A DNA stretch of 64,000 nt from Alteromonas sp. LMIT006. Lineage in GTDB: Bacteria > Pseudomonadota > Gammaproteobacteria > Enterobacterales > Alteromonadaceae. Under the pieces are notes generated by a model, which was not told the DNA's origin, did not search any database, and worked only from the letters and a program-made list of their open reading frames with translations. The DNA lies in contig NZ_CP101291.1 in NCBI RefSeq assembly GCF_024300645.1, positions 62,001-126,000 of the forward strand, given 5' to 3'. Made by a program: the position numbers and the translations under genes. Of the stretch, positions 50,062 to 57,317 are shown in pieces (positions within the stretch are counted from its first letter, which is position 1; each line of letters starts with the position of its first letter).

Positions 50062-50188
50062 ATATTAATTTTGGACTATGACAATTGTGGGACATATTTA
50101 AGAAGGTTGTGTGACAGGTAAGGCGCAATACACTGTCACAGACTCTTCAAATTAACGTCACTTAAGTGTCATAGTTGATGGGTATTTT
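50062..50188. promoter_or_regulatory. Divergent Pho-box array between plcP-like and olsF-like genes
   Basis: Toward olsF, 7-base PhoB half-sites start at 50133 (CTGTCAC), 50144 (weak), 50155 (ACGTCAC) and 50166 (GTGTCAT), all 11 bp apart; TATTTT follows 10 bp later (50183-50188). Toward plcP, minus-strand half-sites lie at 50117-50111 (CTGTCAC), 50106-50100 (weak), 50095-50089 (ATGTCCC) and 50084-50078 (TTGTCAT), again 11 bp apart, with TAATAT 10 bp later (50067-50062). The consensus is CTGTCAY with a 4-bp spacer. Confidence 0.7.
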
Positions 50189-50219
50189 GTGGCGGATTCC
50201 TTCTATTCTTTGAGACTTT

Positions 50220-51947
50220 ATGTTTTCTGTCGCCGACGTTATCCATCAACAATATCCTGATTTAGCCAAAAGGCCGTTTATCGCTAAGCCGCTGATATAT
50301 TTACTCAGGCAGCTGTTACACGAAACCGATATCCGTGAATTTGTCGAGCGCTATCCGCATTTAGACGGGATTGATTTTGTGGAGCAAGTTCTAGATTACT
50401 TCAATGTGACCTATTCAGTACGGGATAATGAAAAGCAACATATTCCCAGTACCGGTAAAGTGGTGATCATTGCCAACCACCCAATTGGTTCTTTAGATGG
50501 TCTCGCTTTGCTAAAACTGGTGCATGAAGTACGTACCGACGTCAAAGTCATGGCGAACCAAATGCTGATGTCGGTCAAAGCGCTGAACAATCTGCTGTTA
50601 CCAGTCAATAATATGGGTGGCAACACGCCCAAAGAAAACATGAATAATATCCATACGCACATGCAAAATGAGGGAGCTTTGTTAATATTTCCAGCCGGTG
50701 AAGTATCGCGCCTGCGACCTCAAGGGATTCGGGACACAAAATGGCACTCTGGCTTCTATCGCATCGCTAAGCAACACAACGCGCCAATTTTACCTTTGTT
50801 TATTGATGCCAAAAATTCTCCGCTGTTTTATTCGATGTCCATGATTTACAAGCCACTATCTACGGCGTTGCTGGTCAAGGAAATGTTTAAACAGCGCAAA
50901 GCGCATTTCCCGATTCGCATAGGCAAAATAATTCCACCTCAGTCATACAGTGCAAAAAACTTGAATTTAAAACAAACAGTTAAATTATTCAAAAAACACC
51001 TATATGCCATTGCGCAAAATAAGCCATTGGTGTTTGACGTGCAAAATCCGATTGCGCTGCCCGAAAACCGTTCTGTGTTGCAACAGGAGCTCAAACAGCG
51101 ATGTCAGTTGTTGGGGGAAACGTCGGATAACAAACGTATTTACCTTTATGAGCACCATGAATCCAGTGCTATCATGCGTGAAGTAGGCCGCTTACGAGAG
51201 ATTGCGTTTCGCGCAGTAGGTGAAGGCACACTCAATAAACGCGACATAGACCAGTATGACTCAGATTATTATCATCTACTGATTTGGGATAATAATGACT
51301 TGGAGATTGTTGGCGCCTATCGCTTTGGTGATGCGACCAAACTCGTCACACCCGCTTCAAATAACTTATACAGCGCCACATTATTTGACTATTCTGAGAA
51401 AATGAATCCGTATTTTGCACAAGGATTAGAATTAGGTCGCAGCTTTGTACAGCCTCGTTATTGGGGTAAGCGTTCGTTGGATTATTTGTGGTATGGGATT
51501 GGGGCATTTGTGCGCCAGTATCCGCAGTATCGCTATTTGTTTGGTCCAGTCAGCTTATCGGATGCGTACCCTGAAAAAGCCAAGCAAGCGATTGTGCATT
51601 TTTATCAGCGCTATTTTGGGTGTGGTGGCTCTAGCAGTGGCGAATGTGCGACGGCCAAAATTCCGTTTATTTTGAAAGAGCCGCCAGCAATTGATTTTAA
51701 TGGCGATGATTACAAATCCGATTTTACGGCGTTAAAACACTATCTTCAGTCCATGGGATTGAACATCCCTACCCTGTTTAAACAGTACACTGAGATTGCG
51801 GAAGACGGTGGGGTGTGTTTCCATGCGTTTAATATCGATCCTGAATTTAATAACTGTATTGACGGCCTAATTATGGTGGATATGCAGATGCTTAAGAAGA
51901 AAAAGCGCGAGCGTTATTTGGGTGAATCAGAAGTTAACTTAGATTAA
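50220..51947 (+). CDS. olsF: Bifunctional ornithine lipid synthase, OlsF-like
   Basis: 575 residues with two acyltransferase domains. The N-terminal half is PlsC/OlsA-like, with HX4D in ANHPIGSLDGLA and an IFPAGEVSR substrate motif. The C-terminal half is a GNAT domain of the hemolysin/OlsB type (REVGRLREIAFRAVGEGT, YHLLIWDN, LELGRSFVQPRYWGKRSLDYLWYGIGAF). This two-domain layout is that of OlsF from Serratia, which makes ornithine lipids by itself. These phosphorus-free lipids replace phospholipids under phosphate limitation. The Pho-type promoter and divergent plcP-like gene agree. Confidence 0.82.
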   Translation: MFSVADVIHQQYPDLAKRPFIAKPLIYLLRQLLHETDIREFVERYPHLDGIDFVEQVLDYFNVTYSVRDNEKQHIPSTGKVVIIANHPIGSLDGLALLKLVHEVRTDVKVMANQMLMSVKALNNLLLPVNNMGGNTPKENMNNIHTHMQNEGALLIFPAGEVSRLRPQGIRDTKWHSGFYRIAKQHNAPILPLFIDAKNSPLFYSMSMIYKPLSTALLVKEMFKQRKAHFPIRIGKIIPPQSYSAKNLNLKQTVKLFKKHLYAIAQNKPLVFDVQNPIALPENRSVLQQELKQRCQLLGETSDNKRIYLYEHHESSAIMREVGRLREIAFRAVGEGTLNKRDIDQYDSDYYHLLIWDNNDLEIVGAYRFGDATKLVTPASNNLYSATLFDYSEKMNPYFAQGLELGRSFVQPRYWGKRSLDYLWYGIGAFVRQYPQYRYLFGPVSLSDAYPEKAKQAIVHFYQRYFGCGGSSSGECATAKIPFILKEPPAIDFNGDDYKSDFTALKHYLQSMGLNIPTLFKQYTEIAEDGGVCFHAFNIDPEFNNCIDGLIMVDMQMLKKKKRERYLGESEVNLD

Positions 51948-51962
51948 TTTTGATAAAACCGC

Positions 51963-51991
51963 TTCGCAATTTTGTGAAACGTCACTATAAT
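51963..51991 (+). promoter_or_regulatory. Promoter of ssrA
   Basis: TTCGCA (51963-51968), a 17-bp spacer and a perfect TATAAT (51986-51991). It ends 13 bp before the mature 5' end of tmRNA. Confidence 0.7.
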
Positions 51992-52004
51992 ACAAAATAC
52001 TTCT

Positions 52005-52372
52005 GGGGTTGATTAGGATTCGACAGGATTCAATGATACTGGAGGTGCATGCAGAGGTGCGGTTGGCCTCTTAAAAAAGCCGCAAAAAAATAGTCGCAAA
52101 CGACGACAACTACGCACTAGCAGCTTAATAACCTGCTGAGTGCCTTCGCGCCCTAGCTTTCGCCTGTAAGACGGGGAATCACGCGGAGTCAAACCCAAAC
52201 AGGATCGCCCGGCGTCTCCCGCTTGAGAGACAAAGCGCTAAATTTAATTCAAGCTAGTTTGTACTTCGCGTGTCGGTCCGCAGGGTGCAGGCGAATGTAA
52301 AGATTGACTAAGCATGTAGGACCAAAGGTTGACGCTTTCTGGACGCGGGTTCAAATCCCGCCAACTCCACCA
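52005..52372 (+). ncRNA. ssrA: Transfer-messenger RNA (tmRNA)
   Basis: 368-base one-piece tmRNA. The 5' end GGGGTTG pairs with the 3' CAACTCC, followed by A and encoded CCA. The T arm has GGGTTCAAATCCC. The tag ORF starts with the resume GCA at 52096 and reads ANDDNYALAA then TAA (52126-52128), the typical gammaproteobacterial tag. Together with SmpB it frees stalled ribosomes. Its 3' end serves as the likely attachment site of the downstream island. Confidence 0.98.
52350..52372 (+). other. Probable left attachment site (attL) in the ssrA 3' end
   Basis: The last bases of ssrA, including AACTCCACCA, precede a tyrosine integrase gene by about 160 bp, the standard layout of tmRNA-targeting islands. 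The exact core cannot be fixed, because no clean copy of this sequence is seen at the right end. Confidence 0.45.
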
Positions 52373-52383
52373 CATTGATAATT

Positions 52384-52406
52384 AAAGACATCTTAGGGTG
52401 TCTTTT
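52384..52406 (+). terminator. Terminator after ssrA
   Basis: AAAGACA (52384-52390) pairs with TGTCTTT (52399-52405), followed by a T run. It lies 11 bp after the CCA end. Confidence 0.65.
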
Positions 52407-52535
52407 TTATGCCCAAAATCTTATTAATAAAGGATTTTATGTGTTATTAATGCTCAATAACGCTTAATGACATTCAACATTTAACGTAGTACAGTATGTA
52501 GTATCAACTATTTTTCATTAATGATGGTACTACAA

Positions 52536-53741
52536 ATGGCTAGAACTATGCCTCTTACTAATACCCAAGTAAAACAAGCCAAACCCAAAGACAAGGTTTA
52601 TAAACTTGGAGATGGTGATGGTTTACAACTAAGAGTCAAGCCATCAGGAAGCAAAACATGGCTATTTGATTACATTAAACCTCTAAGTAAAAAAAGATCA
52701 TCATTGGGATTGGGTTCATACCCAGCTATATCACTTGCAGATGCTCGAAAAAGACGAGATTCAGCAAGAGAGTTAATTGCTCAAGGCATTGATCCTAAAG
52801 AGCATAAACAACAAGTCCAAAGACTTGAGCGAGATATAAGTGAAAATACTTTTGAAAAGGTCGCTTCTGATTGGTTCATGGTAAAAAAGACCGAGGTTAC
52901 ACCAGATTATGCTGAGGATATTTGGCGTTCATTAGAGCTTCACATAATACCTAAATTAGGCAAGTACCCAATTAGTAGGATAAACGCTCCGGATACCATA
53001 GAGACACTTAAACCTGTTGCAGCAAAAGGTAACTTAGAAACTATACGGCGCGTATGCCAACGTTTGAATGAAGTCATGAACTTTGCTGTAAATACAGGCT
53101 TAGTTCAAGCAAATCCTCTTTATGGTATTAAATCAGCGTTTAGCAAGCCAAAAAAAGAATTGATGCCAAGCCTTAAACCCGATGAGCTCCCTGAGCTTAT
53201 GGATGCTCTTCAATATGCAAGTATCAAGTTGGTCACACGATGTTTAATAGAATGGCAACTTCATACAATGGTTCGTCCTAGCGAGGCAGTTGGTGCAAGA
53301 TGGTCAGAAATTGACTTTGATGAGTTAATTTGGCGAATTCCTGCTGAACGCATGAAAAAAAGTCGTGAGCATTTTGTGCCTTTAACAGCACAGACAATCA
53401 GGTTATTAGAGCGTCTTAAACCCATAAGTGGCCATCGAGAATATGTTTTCCCTGCAGATCGTAACCCGAAAGAACACATGAACGCACAAACTGCAAATGC
53501 AGCATTAAAGCGAATGGGATTTCAGAAACGACTTGTAGCACATGGCATGAGAGCTTTAGCTAGCACCACATTAAATGAACAGGGATTTGATCCTGATGTC
53601 ATCGAGGCAGCTTTAGCTCATGTTGATAAAAACCAGGTAAGACGAGCTTACAATCGAGCTGATTATTTAGAACGCAGAAGAGAAATGATGGAATGGTGGT
53701 CGGAACATATTTCAATTATGTCCCAAAAGTCAATGTCATAA
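52536..53741 (+). CDS. Tyrosine recombinase/integrase, P4 type
   Basis: Integrase of the island. 401 residues from ATG 52536 (MARTMPLTNTQVKQAKP, the usual opening); an ATG at 52521 adds five residues. The N-terminal DUF4102 arm-binding domain has GDGDGLQLRVKPSGSKTW. A core-binding domain follows. The catalytic set is Arg247 (HTMVRPSEAVGARW), His336 and Arg339 (HGMRALASTTLNE), His362 (ALAHVDKNQV) and Tyr372 (RAYNRADYLERRR). All are present, so it should be active. Confidence 0.95.
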   Translation: MARTMPLTNTQVKQAKPKDKVYKLGDGDGLQLRVKPSGSKTWLFDYIKPLSKKRSSLGLGSYPAISLADARKRRDSARELIAQGIDPKEHKQQVQRLERDISENTFEKVASDWFMVKKTEVTPDYAEDIWRSLELHIIPKLGKYPISRINAPDTIETLKPVAAKGNLETIRRVCQRLNEVMNFAVNTGLVQANPLYGIKSAFSKPKKELMPSLKPDELPELMDALQYASIKLVTRCLIEWQLHTMVRPSEAVGARWSEIDFDELIWRIPAERMKKSREHFVPLTAQTIRLLERLKPISGHREYVFPADRNPKEHMNAQTANAALKRMGFQKRLVAHGMRALASTTLNEQGFDPDVIEAALAHVDKNQVRRAYNRADYLERRREMMEWWSEHISIMSQKSMS

Positions 53742-53757
53742 ACTTGAGGTAATAGCA

Positions 53758-54384
53758 ATGCCAAACATAAGCGACAAAGTTTTAAATGATTTAAGAAATA
53801 ATCCAGGAATGGTTTATTGTGATGAGGAATTTACCGAATACAAATTTGTAGATGGTAGTTTGATGATAAAACCCATAAATCATTTTAATACAAATACAAA
53901 CTTGATAGAGTGGCAAAATAAGATAATAAACGACAAGCATAACTACGATGTTTTGAACTCTCTAGATGACTACTGGAGTGACTTAAGAATTGATCCGGAA
54001 TATTTTAGTAGGCACAGCATAAAAAATAGCACCCCTCTAGAAGCATTAGATTCTGCAATAGATCATGGAGTCTACCCTCCACCAGAAGTCTTACTCGCAT
54101 TAAATGAGTGCTTTCAAACCTACTATAGCTTCTGTGGTAAAGTTGAGCTTGAGGACATATTTTTTGGGAAAAGAAAAAAACGCGTAGGCAATAATTCAGG
54201 CCGCAAATACTCTAAAGAAATATACAAGCAATTTAGATTTTATGTAGTAATGGATCGAATAGAAAAATCCATGAAAAGATCACTCGAAGATATAGCCATA
54301 GATTATCTTATGGAACACAGTCCTGATACAGATTTAGACTCGTTTCTGAGGCAATATAGAAGATACAAAAAAAGCTTAAAATGA
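53758..54384 (+). CDS. Hypothetical island protein (208 aa)
   Basis: 208 residues behind a good ribosome site (GAGGT), 16 bp after the integrase and so perhaps cotranscribed. It is acidic in the first two thirds and ends in a basic, helical tail (about 140-208) with several Lys and Arg residues, which could bind nucleic acid. No signal peptide or membrane segment. I do not recognise the family. Confidence 0.7.
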   Translation: MPNISDKVLNDLRNNPGMVYCDEEFTEYKFVDGSLMIKPINHFNTNTNLIEWQNKIINDKHNYDVLNSLDDYWSDLRIDPEYFSRHSIKNSTPLEALDSAIDHGVYPPPEVLLALNECFQTYYSFCGKVELEDIFFGKRKKRVGNNSGRKYSKEIYKQFRFYVVMDRIEKSMKRSLEDIAIDYLMEHSPDTDLDSFLRQYRRYKKSLK

Positions 54385-54447
54385 ACCTCCGGACAAACAA
54401 CACTTTAATTGTCCTTCCTCTACAAATTTTTATGTGAATAATTGGGT

Positions 54448-54472
54448 ATCAGTTAGCCAATAAGGAACTGAT
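54448..54472 (+). promoter_or_regulatory. Inverted repeat over the alpA ribosome site
   Basis: ATCAGTT (54448-54454) and AACTGAT (54466-54472) form a perfect 7-bp inverted repeat that directly precedes the ATG and overlaps AAGGA. It could be an operator or an RNA hairpin that limits translation. Confidence 0.35.
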
Positions 54473-54724
54473 ATGCTTAATAACGACTTACAACTACTTC
54501 GCAGAAATGAAGTCATTCGACTCACTGCTCGTTCAAGATCCTCACTTTTAAACGATGAAAAAGCAGGCCTCTTTTGTCCTCCTGTATCTATTGGTGGGCG
54601 TTCTGTAGCTTATGTCAAACATGAGGTTGAGGCTCTTATTCAAGCCAGAATTCAGGGAAAAACAACGAAAGAGATAAGAGAGTTAGTATCAAATCTAATT
54701 AAAAACAGAGAAGATGGCATTTAG
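54473..54724 (+). CDS. AlpA family phage/island regulator
   Basis: 83 residues with a MerR-like winged helix-turn-helix: LLRRNEVIRLTARSRSSLLN, then FCPPVSIGGRSVAYVKHEVEALI. AlpA proteins activate excision or integrase genes of P4-like elements. It has the AAGGA ribosome site and a possible operator just upstream. Confidence 0.85.
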   Translation: MLNNDLQLLRRNEVIRLTARSRSSLLNDEKAGLFCPPVSIGGRSVAYVKHEVEALIQARIQGKTTKEIRELVSNLIKNREDGI

Positions 54725-54732
54725 GGTTAACT

Positions 54733-55578
54733 ATGTGTTTCTTTAATCCTTACCCTTCTAATTATAAATCTCATCCTTTAGAGATTAAGAGGTTATTACC
54801 TTTACTTGAGCTTATTTGGAATGGCGATAATTTTGATATTATTTATGGGATACCTTACATAAATGACCATGCAATAAAAATCAAAGAAACCAAACCAATC
54901 GTTGCAGCAATAGCACACCTATTGGAAGTTCCTATTACATTATTAGAAAGTACATCGCCTTCAATAAAAGGGGCAACTGGACGTTCATTTTCATCGCAAA
55001 CCCTTCATCATACAGATTTAAACAAAAACGAACTGATCGGACAGACTTTTAATCTTAATCAGAAAACAAAATGCGGTAAGACTCCTAAGTATTTTGGGTG
55101 TCATTCAAAACGAAAAAATACTGCTCTTCAAAAGTTTTGGAGGAAATGTGGATTCCCAGAGCCTGACCGTTGGTCTAGACTCCCAGTTAGCATAATCGGA
55201 ACAAAGTTTTTAACTGGTCATTTAACCACTTACAAAAATACAGGCAATCTAAAATATATCAACGACACAGTTGAAACAGTGTTTCTTACCAATGAACAGA
55301 TTCTAGAAGCAGTACCTACCTCTATAAAAGTCGAAAAAGGAAACACAGACTTGAAACAAATCCTGTACAGGAATGACACAACCCCGTCACGTTTACTGCC
55401 AACTCACAACACATTTCACGTTAACAAGCAATCCCCTCAAAGAACTATTATAACTGGGCTAGAGCAAGATATAAGTGCATGCAGTAATAAGCACATATCA
55501 CATTTCCAATCTCAAGGAGGAAATACTAAGTCATACTTCTATGACAAGTATGATGAATTGGACGGAAGCCCTTTTTAA
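54733..55578 (+). CDS. Hypothetical island protein (281 aa)
   Basis: 281 residues with no signal peptide. It starts 8 bp after the AlpA gene, so the two are likely one transcript. The first 70 residues look helical with a short hydrophobic patch. The middle has a basic segment with several Cys and His (KTKCGKTPKYFGCHSKRKN and FWRKCGFPEPDRW), perhaps a zinc-binding or DNA-binding element. The family is unknown to me; genes of this kind often follow alpA in P4-like islands. Confidence 0.65.
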   Translation: MCFFNPYPSNYKSHPLEIKRLLPLLELIWNGDNFDIIYGIPYINDHAIKIKETKPIVAAIAHLLEVPITLLESTSPSIKGATGRSFSSQTLHHTDLNKNELIGQTFNLNQKTKCGKTPKYFGCHSKRKNTALQKFWRKCGFPEPDRWSRLPVSIIGTKFLTGHLTTYKNTGNLKYINDTVETVFLTNEQILEAVPTSIKVEKGNTDLKQILYRNDTTPSRLLPTHNTFHVNKQSPQRTIITGLEQDISACSNKHISHFQSQGGNTKSYFYDKYDELDGSPF

Positions 55579-55600
55579 ATTAATTAAACTTGGAGACATT

Positions 55601-56182
55601 ATGTCGAATTATATTGATTTCACTTTAAATATCAAATGCAGTACCAAAGAGTCATTAATGTGTATGACGTGTATTCTTTGTGGTAATCAACACATTGCAC
55701 AAATCAGCGAAAATGAATTTGAACACATCCCTAAGAACCCGAATAATGATAATTCGTATAAATACCTTAACTGGGAAAACTTTGGTGTTTGTGAGATATT
55801 TAGTACAACTAGCTGTGACGACAAAATAATACTAAGCGCAGGATTCAGAAGTAATGCAAGTAGAGTTGAGAGTGAAACAATGGATGAATTTTTTAAATCA
55901 ATACTAAGCGTTGATAAAAGTGCATCAATAGAACTAAATTGGTTTTATAGCTCTCAAACACCACACTATGGAAAGCAAGTTGCAAACAGGGACGATGATA
56001 TTGTAGTTGTAAAAGAAATCACTATCAAGGATATCGAATATAAAGATTTTGATCACGCATATGATGATAGTTGGGTCTCTGCAAATAAGATTGAAGATAT
56101 CCTTATTGAGAAAGGTATCCCAGAAGAAAAAATCAAATATGTTGATGGCAGCCTAAGTGTAAGAAAACTATTAATAAATTAA
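55601..56182 (+). CDS. Hypothetical island protein (193 aa)
   Basis: The ATG at 55601 has GGAG six bases before it and gives 193 residues; the open frame to 55475 overlaps the preceding gene and is not needed. The sequence is acidic, with a cysteine pair in CMTCILCGNQH that resembles a metal-binding knuckle. No membrane part. I cannot name a function. Confidence 0.65.
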   Translation: MSNYIDFTLNIKCSTKESLMCMTCILCGNQHIAQISENEFEHIPKNPNNDNSYKYLNWENFGVCEIFSTTSCDDKIILSAGFRSNASRVESETMDEFFKSILSVDKSASIELNWFYSSQTPHYGKQVANRDDDIVVVKEITIKDIEYKDFDHAYDDSWVSANKIEDILIEKGIPEEKIKYVDGSLSVRKLLIN

Positions 56183-56183
56183 T

Positions 56184-56531
56184 TCAAGAAGAAATATCAG
56201 ATGGACTCATAAGATGAATATTGATTGGAGGAAGTTCAGTAACAGAGGTTTCCTCCTTCTTGTCCGTCCAACCTGCTTGAGTTCGTAGGTAAAACTTCAA
56301 GAGGTCTTTATCTCCGTTCAATATATGCTGATGGACAATTTCAGAATATTCTGCAATTCGTCTAGACTTACCTTGCTTATATCGTTCGAGTAGTTCAGGT
56401 TGTCTTTTGGCAACTTCGTAATAAGTAGTTTTGGATATACCGAAATACCCAGCTATCTGCTCGACGCTCATTGATGCTGATAATTGCTGTACAACATCTA
56501 AATCTTGACTTGAAAACACTACTTTATCCAT
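56184..56531 (-). CDS. Small helix-turn-helix protein
   Basis: 115 residues on the opposite strand to its neighbours. Residues about 16-40 (SASMSVEQIAGYFGISKTTY) form a clear helix-turn-helix. The next part, including LKFYLRTQAGWTDKKE, recalls small terminase-like or transposon-associated DNA-binding proteins. The stop lies 1 bp from that of the 193-residue gene. Role in the island, perhaps regulation of the divergent Hxs operon, is inference. Confidence 0.65.
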   Translation of the reverse strand: MDKVVFSSQDLDVVQQLSASMSVEQIAGYFGISKTTYYEVAKRQPELLERYKQGKSRRIAEYSEIVHQHILNGDKDLLKFYLRTQAGWTDKKEETSVTELPPINIHLMSPSDISS

Positions 56532-56606
56532 CCGATTATTATAGCAAAATCAACAATATAAATCCACAACAACGCAAAGAAAGCCGATGAAGATTTATAA
56601 ATATGA

Positions 56607-56635
56607 TTGACTTTAACAACTGAATTTAATACGGT
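56607..56635 (+). promoter_or_regulatory. Weak promoter candidate before the Hxs operon
   Basis: TTGACT at 56607-56612 and TACGGT at 56630-56635 with 17 bp between. The -10 is poor. It is the only near-consensus -35 in the 134-bp gap between the divergent HTH gene and the operon. Confidence 0.25.
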
Positions 56636-56665
56636 AACTTTTTAAATTTTATTGAAGTTTTATTT

Positions 56666-57049
56666 ATGTGCCTTAATGTAAAATATACTTTCATAGTTAT
56701 ATGTTGCTTAACTGCGATGTTTTTTTCTACCTCTTCGTTCGCTAACAGTGATGATGAGATAACAAGATTGCTAATGAGCCTTAATAATCATATTGTAAAT
56801 CTTGAGAAGCGTGTTTCTCAGCTAGAAAAACAGCTTAAAACCCCTTCACAAACAATCCCAGTAGGAAATACACAATGGCGCAAACTAAAAAGGGGGATGA
56901 GCATGGATTCTGTAAAAGCGTTACTAGGAGAACCTTTGAAAATTGATGGAGGATACAGAACTTACTATTATTACTCCAAAAATAGTATTTTGGGTCCTCA
57001 CGTTTTATTTATTGATGACTCAGTATACGGTTGGGAAGAACCAGATTGA
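56666..57049 (+). CDS. Secreted protein with coiled coil and BamE/SmpA-like domain
   Basis: 127 residues. A signal peptide (residues 1-26, ending SSSFA) precedes a short coiled coil with leucines and lysines (about 33-58). The C-terminal part WRKLKRGMSMDSVKALLGEP followed by tyrosine-rich strands is the SmpA/OmlA fold used by BamE. Unlike BamE it lacks a lipobox. It is the first gene of the Hxs operon, and its stop overlaps the hxsD start codon, so it is probably an accessory part of that system, perhaps contacting the cell envelope. Confidence 0.7.
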   Translation: MCLNVKYTFIVICCLTAMFFSTSSFANSDDEITRLLMSLNNHIVNLEKRVSQLEKQLKTPSQTIPVGNTQWRKLKRGMSMDSVKALLGEPLKIDGGYRTYYYYSKNSILGPHVLFIDDSVYGWEEPD

Positions 57050-57315
57050 AAATATTACTTAAAAAAAAATCGACATCTGAAATTGCCTTAAGAAAAGCTT
57101 TGTATTGGCTCGATGATGATTGCATGTGGACCTTAACTGAATCAGATAATGAGTGGTTAATTGAGGTTTCCTGTGATGAAAATTTAAAAGAATTGTATAT
57201 TTCAAAAATACATAAACTTGTTAATGATTACACTCTCAGGGAAAGGATAAGCAGCAAAACTGATTCATTGAAAAATGCAATTATTAAAAAAACACTTAAA
57301 GACCTAACAACTTAA
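57046..57315 (+). CDS. hxsD: His-Xaa-Ser system protein HxsD
   Basis: 89 residues from a TTG at 57046 that overlaps the previous stop (TTGA) and follows GGGAAG by seven bases. The family hallmark, LLNDYxLRE, is seen here as LVNDYTLRE near residue 64. The rest (ALRKALYWLDDDCMWTL and WLIEVSCDE) also fits. HxsD is small and cytoplasmic; it may present the substrate peptide to the radical SAM partners, but this is inference. hxsB starts 2 bp after its stop. Confidence 0.85.
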   Translation: MKILLKKKSTSEIALRKALYWLDDDCMWTLTESDNEWLIEVSCDENLKELYISKIHKLVNDYTLRERISSKTDSLKNAIIKKTLKDLTT

Positions 57316-57317
57316 TA

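Noticed and set aside
52013-52198. 61-codon minus-strand frame
   Set aside because: It is inside ssrA, a structured RNA gene.
55475-55600. N-terminal extension of the 193-residue island protein
   Set aside because: It overlaps the preceding gene by over 100 bp, while the ATG at 55601 has an ideal GGAG site.
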